Shown: positions 1 to 9,127 of the stretch, piece after piece
Layout: every line of letters starts with the position of its first letter
Numbering within the stretch: position 1 is the stretch's first letter
DNA from: Butyricicoccus sp. OM04-18BH
GTDB taxonomy: Bacteria > Bacillota > Clostridia > Oscillospirales > Butyricicoccaceae
DNA length: 64,000 bases
Assembly (NCBI RefSeq): GCF_003481705.1
Contig: NZ_QULN01000005.1
Location: forward strand, 1 to 64,000
Direction of reading: 5' to 3'
Program-made: the position numbers and the translations under genes
Notes under the pieces: generated by a model
Told to the model about the DNA's origin: nothing
The model's database searches: none
What the model saw: only the letters and a program-made list of their open reading frames with translations

Positions 1-732
1 GCCGAATTGAACAACAAAGGCTGGGATTTTGATGTGAAAATTTGTGCGCGCACCGTATATAACTATATTGATACCGGCGTTCTGAATATCAACAGAATAG
101 ATTTGCCCATGAAAGGTAGACAGAAGCGCAGATATAGACGTATCAAAACTCAAAAGCGTGTATCTGCCGGAACCAGCATTGATTACCGCCCGACAGAAGT
201 AGATGAGCGTACAACACTCGGTCACTGGGAAATGGATACGGTGTATACCACCACAAAAAAGGCAAAGGCCGTCCGGCTGAAACCGGCCTTACTCGTACTG
301 ACGGAGCGCCTGTCGCGCAAAGAACTCATTATCAAGATGCGCGACCGTACCTCTGCCAGCGTAGTTCGTGCGCTCAATCGTCTTGAACGCAGTATGGGTG
401 CAAAGAAATTCACAGATACTTTCAGAACGATCACCGTAGATAACGGCAGCGAATTTGCCAATGTAGATGGCATGGAGAACTCCGGCCTGCGCAAGAGTGA
501 GAAACGCACGAAAGTATATTACTGTCATGCCCACCATAGCTGGGAGCGTGGTTCTAACGAGAACGCTAATCGCCTAATCCGGCGATGGTTTCCAAAAGGT
601 ACTGACTTCTCCAAGGTGACGGCAGCACAGATCGCTGCCTTGCAGGACTGGATCAATAACTATCCACGCAAGGTTCTCAGCTGGGCAACCTCCAATACAG
701 TGTACGAACTGTATATGCAGCAGCAGGAATAA
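1..732 (+). CDS. IS30-family transposase, 5'-truncated by window edge
   Basis: The frame is open from the first base of the window, so the N-terminal DNA-binding part lies outside. The visible part is the catalytic (RNase H-like) half of an IS30-type transposase, which cuts and joins DNA at the element's ends. The acidic triad is visible in GHWEMDTV (first Asp), TVDNGSEF (second Asp) and RGSNENANRL (Glu), and the RRWFPKGTDF stretch is typical of IS30. The C-terminus looks complete. It is probably a functional insertion sequence, but completeness cannot be judged without the upstream sequence. Confidence 0.93.
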   Translation, partial: AELNNKGWDFDVKICARTVYNYIDTGVLNINRIDLPMKGRQKRRYRRIKTQKRVSAGTSIDYRPTEVDERTTLGHWEMDTVYTTTKKAKAVRLKPALLVLTERLSRKELIIKMRDRTSASVVRALNRLERSMGAKKFTDTFRTITVDNGSEFANVDGMENSGLRKSEKRTKVYYCHAHHSWERGSNENANRLIRRWFPKGTDFSKVTAAQIAALQDWINNYPRKVLSWATSNTVYELYMQQQE

Positions 733-970
733 GCCGTCAAAATCGCATATTTTCTCATTTTAGGAGTGGCGAAAAAAGTCACTCCTTGTTGGCGTGCCTA
801 AAATACCTCGAATTACCCTAAAAAAGTGCTTATAAAGCGTAAAAAGTAAAGGCATTGTGTATGATGTACACAATGCCTAAAAATCTTCTATCAATTTGTG
901 TTAATTTTGCTCTTGCTACTCAGCTGCCGGAAGCGGAGCAGCGCAAAGACCACCGCCCTTCCTGCCTCTT
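733..970. other. Spacer between the IS30 transposase and the SLH gene; probable IS right end
   Basis: No gene is seen. The region is AT-rich compared with what follows and holds two hairpins: one around 763-785 (GGAGTG...CACTCC) and one at 850-878. The stretch near 891-909 (tcaatttgtgttaattttg) resembles the terminal inverted repeats of IS30 relatives, so the right end of the element probably lies there. That is inference because the left end is not in the window. Confidence 0.4.
850..878. terminator. Perfect 12-bp hairpin
   Basis: AGGCATTGTGTA and its exact reverse complement flank a 5-base loop, followed by AAAAATC on the plus strand and preceded by an A-rich run, so it could stop transcription from either side. 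It lies between the transposase and the convergent SLH gene. Confidence 0.5.
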
Positions 971-3052
971 TCAGATGCAGTCCGCCGCGAGCAGCCAGAT
1001 GGAATTGTCCGAGAGCGCCGCCGTGTAGACCGTGCACGCGCCCGCGACCCCGTACCGCCCGAGCACATTCGCCGCGAGCGAAATGCCGTCCGAGGCGGCG
1101 AAGTAATCCGTGCCGGCGTTCAGCGTATACGCGCGGCCGTCCTGCGCGACCGTGATGCTGCGCACGCTCCTGCCCTGCATGGGCACCGCAAAGCGCACCG
1201 CCGCCGGAGCCGCGCTCCGATAGGATGCCGTGAGCGCATTGACGCCTGCCGGGGTCGTGTCGCTGACCGTCAGGTCGACCGCCTGCACACTGCCGCCGCT
1301 TTGCGTCTCGACGGTCACGGTATAGGTGCCGCTCGGGAGCTGCGCAAGCGTTGCGCGGCGCAGGGTCAGCGTGCGCGAGGCCTCGTCGAACTCATACGAG
1401 AGCGGCGTCAGACCCAGAACGACCTTTGTGATGTCGCTCTTCGCGTTCACGCCCTCGAGTTTGACCGAAATATCCTTGAAATTCGTGCTGCGGTAATAGC
1501 GGTCGAATGCGGCCGTCTGCGCCAGCTGCGCCGCCGTTTCGCGCGCGGCCGTGACCATGACGGTCGCGGTCTGCCCGTCCGACAGGCGGAACGTCAGCGT
1601 ATGGCTGCCGGTCGAGAGCGTCTTCAGCGTGTCCGCCTTCACGCGGAGGCCGCGGCTCGTGGTTTCGAAAGCCGTGCCGGTCAGCTCACTGCTGTCCAGC
1701 AGCAGCTTTTCCGCCGTGACGCCGGACGGAAGCGAAAACTCCACGCCGTCCGCAAGCGACTCCTCGTCGCCGAGGTCAAGGATGACGCTCGAGGGCGAGA
1801 CCGCCGCAGTACTCGACGCAGTCCTGTTCTCGCCCGCCACCGAGACCGAAACACCGCTCGCGAGCGTATAGCCGCCGAGCGCTATGTCCTTCGTAAAGCT
1901 GACGCCGTCCGTGCGGACATCCGCCTGATACACCGAGCCGTAGCCGGTGACGGTCGCGGCCCTGTTCGCCCGGAGATGATACACCTTCGCCGCTGCCGTC
2001 GTCGTGACGGTCGCCGGGGCGTTCACGGTCAGCTTCAGCAGATCTGCGTCGACCGTCAGCGAGACCTTGTTCCCGCCGCAGACCGTTACATTCTCGAAGC
2101 CGTCATAGCCGTCGGTCAGCACCTTTTCGTACAGCACCGCCGCCGTGCGGACCTCTGCCTCCGAAAAGCGCGAAGCGCCTGTCGCAGTGGTCTGCAGCAG
2201 GCGCCCCATAGACGAGGACACGATGATGTGGTCGCTCGTCGTATTTGTCATTGTGACTGTGCCGCCCGAAATAATGATCATGCCCTCGACCGTTACGTTG
2301 CTCAGCGCAACCGCGTCCGTGCCGAGGCCCTCCGTGATGAACAGATCGCCCTCGATCGTCGCATCGGACAGCGTACAGCTCTCCGAAATGGTAGCGTTCG
2401 TCGTATCCCCGCGCAGGTCGGCGCCCGTATAGGCCTTTCCGGCTCTCGAAAGCGAGGTTCCGAGGTAATAATAGATGATCTTCGCGACCTCGCCGCGCGT
2501 TACCTCGCGGGTCGGACGGAAGGTGCCGTCGCTGTAGCCGGCAAGGAAGCCCTTGTCGACCGCCGCTCTGATGTAGCCGGCTGACCAGCTCGAGATCTTC
2601 GCCCCGTCCTTGAAGTCGAGGCTCGACGGGGACACATTGCCCGGGTCGGCCTTGTACAGGCGGCCGATGATGGTCGCGGCCTGCTCGCGCGTCACGGTGC
2701 CGGTCGGGTCCATCTTGTTGTTGCCCACGCCGTTGATGTAGCCGTACTTCTGCGCGATGCACACAGTCTCATAGTACCACGCGTTCTTCGGCACGTCGGT
2801 GTAGCTGATGGAGGCCGTTTCCGTGAAGTGAAACGCGCGGTTGATGTAGCGCATGAACTCGGCACGGGTCACCTTTGCATCCGGCTGGTATTTGCCGGTC
2901 GTCGCAGAGGGATTGATGATGTCCTCATCCGCAAGATAGTCGATATATTTTTTCGCCCAGTGACCGTCCAGATCGGACGCCGCGAAGGCCGTCGGCACAA
3001 GGGTCAGCAGCAGGACGGCGCTCAGCAGAGCGGCGAGCAGTCTTTTTTTCAT
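971..3052 (-). CDS. S-layer homology (SLH) domain surface protein
   Basis: A secreted protein of about 693 residues. The start is the ATG at 3052 (MKKRLLAAL...), which has AGAGG eight bases upstream; a GTG nine bases further up is also in frame. A classical signal peptide (Lys-Lys-Arg, hydrophobic core, AFA cleavage site) is followed by three SLH repeats at about residues 25-200 (HWAKKYID..., AWYYETV..., SAGYIRAA...). SLH repeats anchor proteins to pyruvylated secondary cell wall polymers. The remaining 490 residues are Thr/Ser/Ala/Val-rich, beta-strand-like, and carry no enzyme motif I recognise. A strong promoter lies upstream. The function beyond wall attachment is unknown. Confidence 0.85.
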   Translation of the reverse strand: MKKRLLAALLSAVLLLTLVPTAFAASDLDGHWAKKYIDYLADEDIINPSATTGKYQPDAKVTRAEFMRYINRAFHFTETASISYTDVPKNAWYYETVCIAQKYGYINGVGNNKMDPTGTVTREQAATIIGRLYKADPGNVSPSSLDFKDGAKISSWSAGYIRAAVDKGFLAGYSDGTFRPTREVTRGEVAKIIYYYLGTSLSRAGKAYTGADLRGDTTNATISESCTLSDATIEGDLFITEGLGTDAVALSNVTVEGMIIISGGTVTMTNTTSDHIIVSSSMGRLLQTTATGASRFSEAEVRTAAVLYEKVLTDGYDGFENVTVCGGNKVSLTVDADLLKLTVNAPATVTTTAAAKVYHLRANRAATVTGYGSVYQADVRTDGVSFTKDIALGGYTLASGVSVSVAGENRTASSTAAVSPSSVILDLGDEESLADGVEFSLPSGVTAEKLLLDSSELTGTAFETTSRGLRVKADTLKTLSTGSHTLTFRLSDGQTATVMVTAARETAAQLAQTAAFDRYYRSTNFKDISVKLEGVNAKSDITKVVLGLTPLSYEFDEASRTLTLRRATLAQLPSGTYTVTVETQSGGSVQAVDLTVSDTTPAGVNALTASYRSAAPAAVRFAVPMQGRSVRSITVAQDGRAYTLNAGTDYFAASDGISLAANVLGRYGVAGACTVYTAALSDNSIWLLAADCI

Positions 3053-3120
3053 CGCAAACACCTCTTTTGAAAATCCGCAGACCTTGCGCGGAACGGGTAT
3101 AGTTTGTTGCTGTTATATCC

Positions 3121-3149
3121 AGTATACCATAGGGGTAATCGCTTGGCAA
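3121..3149 (-). promoter_or_regulatory. Sigma-A-type promoter of the SLH gene
   Basis: On the minus strand TTGCCA is followed after exactly 17 bases by TATACT, about 70 bases upstream of the SLH start. Confidence 0.65.
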
Positions 3150-3162
3150 CAGGCGGTTTTTG

Positions 3163-3325
3163 AGGCAATACCGCATAATTGAACAAGAGCGATTTGCGAG
3201 CAAATTTTGCGTTCTGACAAGGCGCGGTTTTGCGGTAATACTTGATGTATTACCGTGAAATCGCAACGAAGTCAGGGCACAAAATTTCCGCAAAGCGCCG
3301 CAGCTTTAATTGTGCGGTGTTGCCT
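3163..3325. repeat. Family A palindromic repeat, long form (A1)
   Basis: The ends are inverted copies: AGGCAATACCGCATAATT at 3163-3180 and AATTGTGCGGTGTTGCCT at 3308-3325. The interior is also a long imperfect inverted repeat centred near 3245 (TGCGGTAATA...TATTACCG), so the whole 163 bp can fold into one hairpin. It ends exactly at the ylmH stop codon. Related shorter copies are at 21158 and 24051. It has no coding capacity and is MITE-like in form. Confidence 0.8.
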
Positions 3326-4123
3326 TTACATATTTCGAACAAAATCCAAAAATATTCTGCCCTTCCGGCTGGTCCCGCCGAAGCTCTCGACCCTCGCGCG
3401 CCCCAGTCCGCGCACCGTGATGCGGTCACCCTCGGCGATCTGACGCTCCGGCTTGAGGCAGGGCGCGTTGTTGACGAACACGAGTCCCTTTTCGATGCGC
3501 GCCTGCGCGTCCTTTCGCGGCAGACCGAAAATGAGGGAGGCGATGCTGTCGAGGCGGGGCGAGGCGACCGAGCCGGTGCCGCGCTTCTCCTCGGTCACGG
3601 CCTGCCGGAGATCGGACAGCTCCTCGCGCGTCAGCGAAAGGTTCTTGCGGCCCGCCTTGCCGAAATTCATCAGGATGAACTCCGCTACGTCCTCCAGAAC
3701 GATGATGTCCGCGCCCTCGTCGTGCACGAGAATATCGCCCACGACGCTGCGGTCGATCTGAAGTCCCATCAGCGCGCCGAGATAGTCCCGGTGGGTCAGC
3801 GTGTCGCTGCGGCTCTTGTGCGCGCGCAGCAGCGCGAGCGGCGCGGACAGCCTTGCGCTCTCCTCGTCCATGTAATCCGGGTAAAACAGGTAAATGCCGC
3901 GCTCGGCGTCCTCGTAGCCGCCCCAGAACAGCGCATGGCCGGTCGCCCCGGCCTGATGCACCGCCTCGGTGCAGAGCGCCCGCTCGCTCATGCTGAGAAA
4001 GCGGGTGCTGGTCGCGTAGCCGCGCGTTTCGCAGGTATGCTCCTTGTCGAGCAGGCTTGCGAGCAGAATCTTTTCTTCGCCGCTGTGCGCGAGCGCGGTC
4101 AGTATTTCATGCTTGGTCTTCAA
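3326..4123 (-). CDS. ylmH: YlmH-family S4-domain RNA-binding protein
   Basis: 265 residues, the usual length of YlmH. The N-terminal two thirds match the YlmH fold (YLGALMGLQIDRSVVGDI). The C-terminal S4 domain (ASLIFGLPRKDAQARIEKGLVFVN ... EGDRITVRGLGRARV, about 190-250) binds RNA. In other Firmicutes YlmH sits beside division genes and has been linked to rescue of stalled ribosomes; here it stands alone, 30 kb from the dcw cluster. The start is a TTG codon with GGAGGAG nine bases upstream. It is divergent from birA. Confidence 0.85.
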   Translation of the reverse strand: MKTKHEILTALAHSGEEKILLASLLDKEHTCETRGYATSTRFLSMSERALCTEAVHQAGATGHALFWGGYEDAERGIYLFYPDYMDEESARLSAPLALLRAHKSRSDTLTHRDYLGALMGLQIDRSVVGDILVHDEGADIIVLEDVAEFILMNFGKAGRKNLSLTREELSDLRQAVTEEKRGTGSVASPRLDSIASLIFGLPRKDAQARIEKGLVFVNNAPCLKPERQIAEGDRITVRGLGRARVESFGGTSRKGRIFLDFVRNM

Positions 4124-4170
4124 AACGGTATTCTCCTCCGAATTTTGATGCGGTTTATCGTCTTACTGTA

Positions 4171-4199
4171 TTGTACTATTTTCGTTTTTCGTTTACAAT
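4171..4199 (+). promoter_or_regulatory. Promoter of birA
   Basis: TTGTAC, a 17-base spacer and TACAAT. Transcription should begin near 4206, which rules out the ATG at 4202 as the birA start. Confidence 0.6.
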
Positions 4200-4240
4200 A
4201 GATGAGACAGAAAATCCGTTTGGGAAGGATGAACATACTC

Positions 4241-5215
4241 ATGGCAGTGAAGGACAAGGTGCTCGCGGCGCTCGAGCAGGCGCGCGGCGAAAGGCTTTCG
4301 GGCGGCAGGCTCGCGGAGACGCTCGGCGTGTCGCGTGCGGCGGTGCACAAGGCCATCAGCATGCTGCGTGCGGACGGCCTCGCCATCGACGGCGTGCCCG
4401 GCGAGGGCTACCGCCTTGCCTGCGATGACGACAGCCTGACCGCCGCAGGCGTTGAGGCGCTGCTTCAGACCCGGTGCATCGGCAGGGAAATCGTCGTCGT
4501 GCCCTCCCTCACCTCGACCAACACGGTCATGAAGGAGCAGTATCTCGACCGGCCGCACGGCTTTGTGCTCGCGGCGGAGGAGCAGACCGGCGGCCGCGGC
4601 CGTCTCGGGCGCACGTTCGTCTCCCCCTCCGGCACCGGCGTGTACTTCACCATCCTGCTCCACCCTGCGCTGCCGCTGACGCACATCCAGTACGCCACGC
4701 TCGCGGCGGCGGTCGCGGTCACGCGGGCCGTTTCCGACACCGCAGGCTTTACCCCCGAGATCAAATGGGTCAACGATGTGCTCATGCAGGGGAAAAAGCT
4801 CAACGGCACGCTGACCGAGGCGGTCATCGAGGGCGAGAGCGGCACGGTTTCCTCGCTCATCGTCGGCATCGGCATCAATCTGCGCCCCAACCCGGCGTGG
4901 CCGGAGGAGGTGCGCCGGGTCGCCGGGGCTATCTCAGACTTCGGCCCGGTGCCGCGCAGAGCCGCCCTCATCGCCTCGGTGCTGACGCATTTTGAGCAGG
5001 CGTACTCGCTCGTCGAGCAGGGACGCGAGGGCGAGCTTGTCGCGCTGTACCGCGAGCGACTGTGCTGCATCGGCCGGAAAATTACGGTCGTCTCCCCGCT
5101 CGAAAAATACGAGGCCGAGTGCGTCGGTCTGGACGGCGAGGGACATCTGCTCATCCGCACCGCCGACGGCGCCGAGACCACGCTCTCGACCGGCGAGATC
5201 AGTATTCGTTTATAA
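4241..5215 (+). CDS. birA: Bifunctional biotin-protein ligase / biotin operon repressor
   Basis: It attaches biotin to carboxylases through biotinyl-AMP and represses biotin genes when charged. The N-terminal HTH (LAETLGVSRAAVHKAISML, about residues 20-45) makes it the repressor-type, class II enzyme. The ligase core has GGRGRLGRTF (biotinyl-AMP loop) and KWVNDV (variant of KWPND), followed by a C-terminal SH3-like domain. The ATG at 4241 was chosen because an upstream ATG (4202) precedes the predicted transcription start; ATG 4229 directly abuts GGGAAGG and is the alternative. About 324 residues. No biotin synthesis genes are nearby. Confidence 0.9.
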   Translation: MAVKDKVLAALEQARGERLSGGRLAETLGVSRAAVHKAISMLRADGLAIDGVPGEGYRLACDDDSLTAAGVEALLQTRCIGREIVVVPSLTSTNTVMKEQYLDRPHGFVLAAEEQTGGRGRLGRTFVSPSGTGVYFTILLHPALPLTHIQYATLAAAVAVTRAVSDTAGFTPEIKWVNDVLMQGKKLNGTLTEAVIEGESGTVSSLIVGIGINLRPNPAWPEEVRRVAGAISDFGPVPRRAALIASVLTHFEQAYSLVEQGREGELVALYRERLCCIGRKITVVSPLEKYEAECVGLDGEGHLLIRTADGAETTLSTGEISIRL

Positions 5216-5243
5216 AAATCATCACAGCAAGGAGATTTCCGAT

Positions 5244-5780
5244 ATGTTTCAAACCGCAGCAGGCGTTACCGTGCCTTATCCCGAAAAGCTGAACGAGCAG
5301 TATCTGCGCGACGGCAATACCATCACCGCAAATCTGAGCTTTGAAAAGCTCTCCGACTTCATCCATGCGTTCTATGCCGAGCTTGACGAGCCGCTGTTCC
5401 TCGCGGTGCATCCCGACGCCGAGGCCGACGAGGTCTGGTATCTGGACGGCATGACCAAAAAGCAGCTGACCATGATCCTTGACGGCTACGGCGAGCTGCT
5501 GTGCCAGGACGGTCTGTCCGCGTTCGCCATCGGCTCGCTCACGACCGAGGAGGAGCTTTTCGTGCAGAAGTACAAGGTGCTCTCGATTTACAGCGAGACC
5601 GTCGAGCGCTTCGAGCCGCTGCTCCGGCAGTTCGATGTGGAAAAGACCCCGAACCTCGTCACCGCGTGGGACACCTTCTCCGAAGCGCATCCCGGCTCTG
5701 CCGAGCGTCTTGAGGTCGCCGGCCAGACCATCCCCGACATGATCCGCGAGCTGTGCAGAATCGGCATGTACAAAGGATGA
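5244..5780 (+). CDS. Hypothetical protein downstream of birA
   Basis: 178 residues, acidic, soluble, with no signal peptide or membrane segment. I do not recognise the family. It begins 28 bases after birA, with AAGGAG well placed before the ATG, and is followed by a strong terminator, so it is probably co-transcribed with birA. Noticeable stretches are LSFEKLSDFIHAFYAELDEP and TTEEELFVQKYKVLSIYSE. An open frame extends further upstream inside birA but without a ribosome binding site. Confidence 0.75.
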   Translation: MFQTAAGVTVPYPEKLNEQYLRDGNTITANLSFEKLSDFIHAFYAELDEPLFLAVHPDAEADEVWYLDGMTKKQLTMILDGYGELLCQDGLSAFAIGSLTTEEELFVQKYKVLSIYSETVERFEPLLRQFDVEKTPNLVTAWDTFSEAHPGSAERLEVAGQTIPDMIRELCRIGMYKG

Positions 5781-5830
5781 CTTGCCGCGCAGCTGCTGTT
5801 ATTGTCTGAAACAATGCTTATCGACAGACA

Positions 5831-5875
5831 AAAACCGGGACCGGCTCTCTTATAAGAGAAACCGGTCCCGGTTTT
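5831..5875. terminator. Bidirectional terminator between birA unit and RNase J
   Basis: AAAACCGGGACCGG pairs perfectly with CCGGTCCCGGTTTT (14 bp). A/T runs on both sides let it serve the plus-strand birA unit and the convergent rnj gene. Confidence 0.9.
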
Positions 5876-5900
5876 GTTATATTCTTTTTTACGGAGAAAA

Positions 5901-7559
5901 TCAGATTTCCTGAATGATGGGCAGCACCATCGGGCTGCGCTTGGTCTTTTTGAACAGGTAGTCGCTGACGTCGCCCTTGATGGCAGTCTTGAGGCTGTTC
6001 CAGTCGCGCAGGTTCTCGACCGAGCAGCGGTCGAGCGCCATCTGCGAAATGGTGCGCAGCTCCTCCATGAGCGCCTCGGCCTCCTTGACGTAGACAAAGC
6101 CGCGGGAGACGATGTCCGGGCCTGCGATAACGACGCCGGTCGTCGCGTCCACCGTGACGACGACGATCAGCAGGCCGTCCTCGGACAGATGCTTTCGGTC
6201 GCGCAGAACGGCAGTGCCGACATCGCCGATGCCCAGACCGTCGACAAGCAGTCGGCCGGACGGCACCGGATTGCCCAGACGGGCGGAATTCTCGCTGATC
6301 TCGACCGGACGGCCGATCTCAGTGATGAGGATGTTCTTCGGGTTCACGCCCATCTCGCGCGCCAGGCCGGCATGCTGCACGAGCATGCGGTACTCGCCGT
6401 GCACCGGAATGAAATACTTCGGCTTGCACAGGCCGAGCATGAGCTTGAGGTCCTCCTGGCAGGCGTGGCCGGAAACATGGATGGCTGCGGAGCGGTCATA
6501 GATGACCTCTGCGCCCTGTTTGTACAGCTCGTTGACCATGTTGTTGATGGACTTCTCGTTGCCCGGGATGGCGGACGCCGCGATGAGGATGCGGTCGCCG
6601 GCATTGACCTCCACCTGCTTGTGGCTGCCGTATGCCATGCGGTACAGCGCGGACATGGTCTCGCCCTGCGAGCCGGTCGATACGATGATCAGCTGGCTGC
6701 GCGCGTAGCGCCTGATCTCGGAAATGTCGATCATGACCTTGCCTGTGTCCTTGAGGTAGCCGAGCTCGGTGGCGACACGCGAGATCTTCTCCATGCTTCG
6801 GCCGCAGACCGCGACCTTTCGGCCTGCACGGGCCGCGATGTCGAGGATCTGCTGGAGACGGGACACGTTGGAGGCGAACGTCGCGATAATAATGCGCTGG
6901 TCGCTCTCGAGGATGAACTTCTCGAGCGACTTGCCGACGATCTTCTCGCTCGGGGTGTAGCCCGGGCGCTCGACGTTGGTCGAGTCGCTCATCAGCGCGA
7001 GCAGACCCTTCTTGCCCAGCTCGCCGATGCGCACGAGGTCGATCATCTCGCCGGAGACCGGCGTCAGGTCGATCTTGAAGTCGCCCGTGTGCAGAATGGT
7101 GCCGAGCGGCGTGGTGATGGCGAGCGCTACCGAATCCGCGATCGAATGATTGGTGTGGATGAACTCGATCTTGAAGCAGCCGAGCCTGATCGTATCACCG
7201 GCGCGGACATGGTTGAGCTTGACCTTCTGGGGCATCCTGTGCTCGGAGAGTTTGGTCTCGATGATGCCGCAGGTCAGACGGGTCGCATAGATCGGCGCGT
7301 TGCATTCGCGCAGAACATACGGGATAGCGCCGATGTGGTCCTCATGGCCGTGCGTGATGACATAGCCGCGCAGCTTGTTGATGTTGCGCTTGAGGTAGGT
7401 CGTATCCGGGATGACGAGGTCTACGCCGAGCATGTCGTCGTCCGGGAACGCGACGCCGCAGTCGATGACGACGATATCTCCGCCGTACTCGATCACAGTC
7501 ATGTTCTTGCCGATCTCGTTGAGACCGCCGAGCGGTATGATCTTCAGTTTTTCTTTCAT
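5901..7559 (-). CDS. rnj: Ribonuclease J
   Basis: 552 residues, typical for RNase J, a metallo-beta-lactamase/beta-CASP nuclease with endo- and 5'-3' exonuclease activity in mRNA decay and rRNA processing. The metal motif is visible as THGHEDHIGA near residue 75, with further metal ligands in FIHTNHSIADS and HTGDF. The beta-CASP signature STGSQGE and SGHACQED follow. The C-terminal dimerisation domain ends in a conserved basic stretch. Only one RNase J gene is in the window, so J1 and J2 cannot be told apart. The long leader (about 170 bases from the predicted promoter) may allow post-transcriptional control. Confidence 0.93.
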   Translation of the reverse strand: MKEKLKIIPLGGLNEIGKNMTVIEYGGDIVVIDCGVAFPDDDMLGVDLVIPDTTYLKRNINKLRGYVITHGHEDHIGAIPYVLRECNAPIYATRLTCGIIETKLSEHRMPQKVKLNHVRAGDTIRLGCFKIEFIHTNHSIADSVALAITTPLGTILHTGDFKIDLTPVSGEMIDLVRIGELGKKGLLALMSDSTNVERPGYTPSEKIVGKSLEKFILESDQRIIIATFASNVSRLQQILDIAARAGRKVAVCGRSMEKISRVATELGYLKDTGKVMIDISEIRRYARSQLIIVSTGSQGETMSALYRMAYGSHKQVEVNAGDRILIAASAIPGNEKSINNMVNELYKQGAEVIYDRSAAIHVSGHACQEDLKLMLGLCKPKYFIPVHGEYRMLVQHAGLAREMGVNPKNILITEIGRPVEISENSARLGNPVPSGRLLVDGLGIGDVGTAVLRDRKHLSEDGLLIVVVTVDATTGVVIAGPDIVSRGFVYVKEAEALMEELRTISQMALDRCSVENLRDWNSLKTAIKGDVSDYLFKKTKRSPMVLPIIQEI

Positions 7560-7736
7560 AACGGTTTTATCACTTTCCTTTATCAGTCGAAATTTGTTCT
7601 CTATTTACGCGGTATAAAGCGCCGCAAAGACAGATCTGACGTTCATCTGCCTTTTTTCAACATAATGAGATAAAATATGATGCAGGCCTGCGGACCTGTC
7701 GTCCGTCCCCACGAAATCCTGCAAACACTTATTATC

Positions 7737-7765
7737 AGCATACCACAACCCTCTGCCGCTGTAAA
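7737..7765 (-). promoter_or_regulatory. Promoter of RNase J gene
   Basis: Minus strand: TTTACA, a 17-base spacer and TATGCT. It lies just outside repeat B1 and predicts a 5' untranslated region of about 170 bases that contains short hairpins. Confidence 0.5.
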
Positions 7766-7823
7766 GTCTTTTTTTGAGCTGTCGCGAAACTTCGGCGCGC
7801 CGGAGGCGATGAGCGCCCTTCTT

Positions 7824-8451
7824 CTTTACCGTCAGCAGACGGCAGGCCTTCCGCCGATACAGCGGCTCGCCGCTGGAGGCGAGATTTACGCTCGAAGTGA
7901 GCGTGGACAATGGCCGTCTTCGGCGGCCGGGGGTGTCGGTGCCCACCGACAAGGGCAAAAGGGGACAGGACACCATATGGTTTCCTGTCCCCTCTTGACT
8001 CCCCTTACCTTCCTTTGGACGCGACTCCCTTCGGTCGCGCGTCTAAAAGCGAGGGGCCCACAGATGCGTTCGCTGCTCCAAGAGTACACGCTTGATCGAA
8101 GCAAAGCTTTTCGCAGCGCAAATCAAGCGCCCTGCACTGTCTGGCCGCGCACTGACAGCGCTGCGGTTTACGCAAAGTAAATTCAGGGCAGTAATGCGTC
8201 CCAAAAGCTGCCCGACGCACGGAACCGAGCCCCCGTAACCCCCGTTTAGCCGCGAATGCTCCGCTGAGCGGCTTAAAGGAAAGTTTGGGGAGTCAAGAGG
8301 GGAAAGAAAACCTTGGTTGTCTTTCCCCTTTTGCCCCCGGCCGTGGGCACGGCCTCTCCGCCGCCAGACGGCGGCAATGCCCGGTCTGCCCATCGGCAGC
8401 CACTCATCTCCTGCGGCGGCAAGGTCAACCGTCAGCTGACAGTAAAAAAAG
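7824..8451 (+). repeat. Family B foldback element, copy B1
   Basis: The outer ends are inverted: CTTTACCGTCAGCAGACGGC on the left, and on the right the complement of CTTTTTTTACTGTCAGCTGA. Next inward is CCGCCGATACAGCGGCTCGC. Inside are paired arms (ccctcttgactcccc / agtcaagagggg) and a core that starts near gaggggcccacag and includes tttacgcaaagtaaattcag. The arms hold short palindromes such as GTCGGTGCCCACCGAC and GCCGTGGGCACGGC. It lies between niaX (3' side) and the RNase J promoter. It has no credible coding capacity. Confidence 0.85.
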
Positions 8452-8482
8452 CTCCCACACATTCACCGGAATATGTGAGAGC
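8444..8482 (-). terminator. Terminator of niaX
   Basis: On the minus strand GCTCTCACATAT pairs with ATGTGTGGGAGC and is followed by TTTTTTT. The T run coincides with the outer end of repeat B1, so element and terminator are fused. Confidence 0.8.
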
Positions 8483-8498
8483 CTTTGGTTTTGCAGGC

Positions 8499-9053
8499 TT
8501 ACGCCTTCGTGGAGCGCGGAACAGCGAGGCTGACCGGCTTCCAGATGAGAATGGAAATCGAGTAGTCGAGCATGGAGTGGATGAGCGTGCCGAGGCCGAC
8601 GAGCAGGACGACACTCGTCACAAAGCCGTTCGCCAGCTGCTCGGGCGTAAACAGCGCGCCCGACAGAAAGAACGGTGCAACGACGATCATCTCCGCCGCT
8701 GCGTGCAGCAGCGCGATCACAAAATTGAACACGGTGCTTGCGACCGGACGGTCGATGGTATCCGGGTGCTTTTTGAGGTAAAATGCGCCGAGACCGGCAA
8801 AGACGATATGCGATGCGGCGCGCAGCGCGATGATCGCCGGAGTGGTCAGGAAAAAGCCGAGCGTCGTGCCGATGCAGACCGCGACAGCGACCGCCGGGGA
8901 AATGAACATGCCGAGGAATACGGCAACATGGCTCGCGAGCGTGAACGACATCGGGCCGAGCACGATGCGGGGCATGAACATCGGAACAACGATGCCTACC
9001 GCACAGAGCACACCGGCGAGCACCATGTGGTACAGGCGACTGCTTTTCATCAT
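8499..9053 (-). CDS. niaX: ECF-type S component, probable niacin transporter NiaX
   Basis: 184 residues, strongly hydrophobic, with about six membrane segments, the form of an energy-coupling-factor substrate-binding subunit. The stretches IVLGPMSFTLASHVAVFLGMF and ALRAASHIVFAGLGA resemble the niacin-specific NiaX group as I remember it. Context supports this: the promoter has a palindrome over its -35 box, and a NiaR-type regulator lies 600 bp away. S components need shared EcfA/EcfT subunits, which are not in the window. The family call is firm; the niacin specificity is inference. Confidence 0.65.
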   Translation of the reverse strand: MMKSSRLYHMVLAGVLCAVGIVVPMFMPRIVLGPMSFTLASHVAVFLGMFISPAVAVAVCIGTTLGFFLTTPAIIALRAASHIVFAGLGAFYLKKHPDTIDRPVASTVFNFVIALLHAAAEMIVVAPFFLSGALFTPEQLANGFVTSVVLLVGLGTLIHSMLDYSISILIWKPVSLAVPRSTKA

Positions 9054-9098
9054 CAGGAAAACTTCCTTTCAAATTCTGTATTTTTCTTACTGGTAATG

Positions 9099-9127
9099 AG
9101 TATACCGCAAAACCATGCACCTGTCAA
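9099..9127 (-). promoter_or_regulatory. Promoter of niaX
   Basis: Minus strand: consensus TTGACA, exactly 17 bases, TATACT, about 45 bases upstream of the niaX start. Confidence 0.8.

Noticed and set aside
1301..2584. 427-codon plus-strand open frame inside the SLH gene
   Set aside because: It is antisense to a clear SLH protein, Arg-rich, with no ribosome binding site; a shadow of GC-rich coding sequence.
5874..7673. 599-codon plus-strand open frame over the RNase J gene
   Set aside because: RNase J on the other strand has all family motifs; the plus-strand product has the His/Asp/Arg-rich composition of an antisense shadow.
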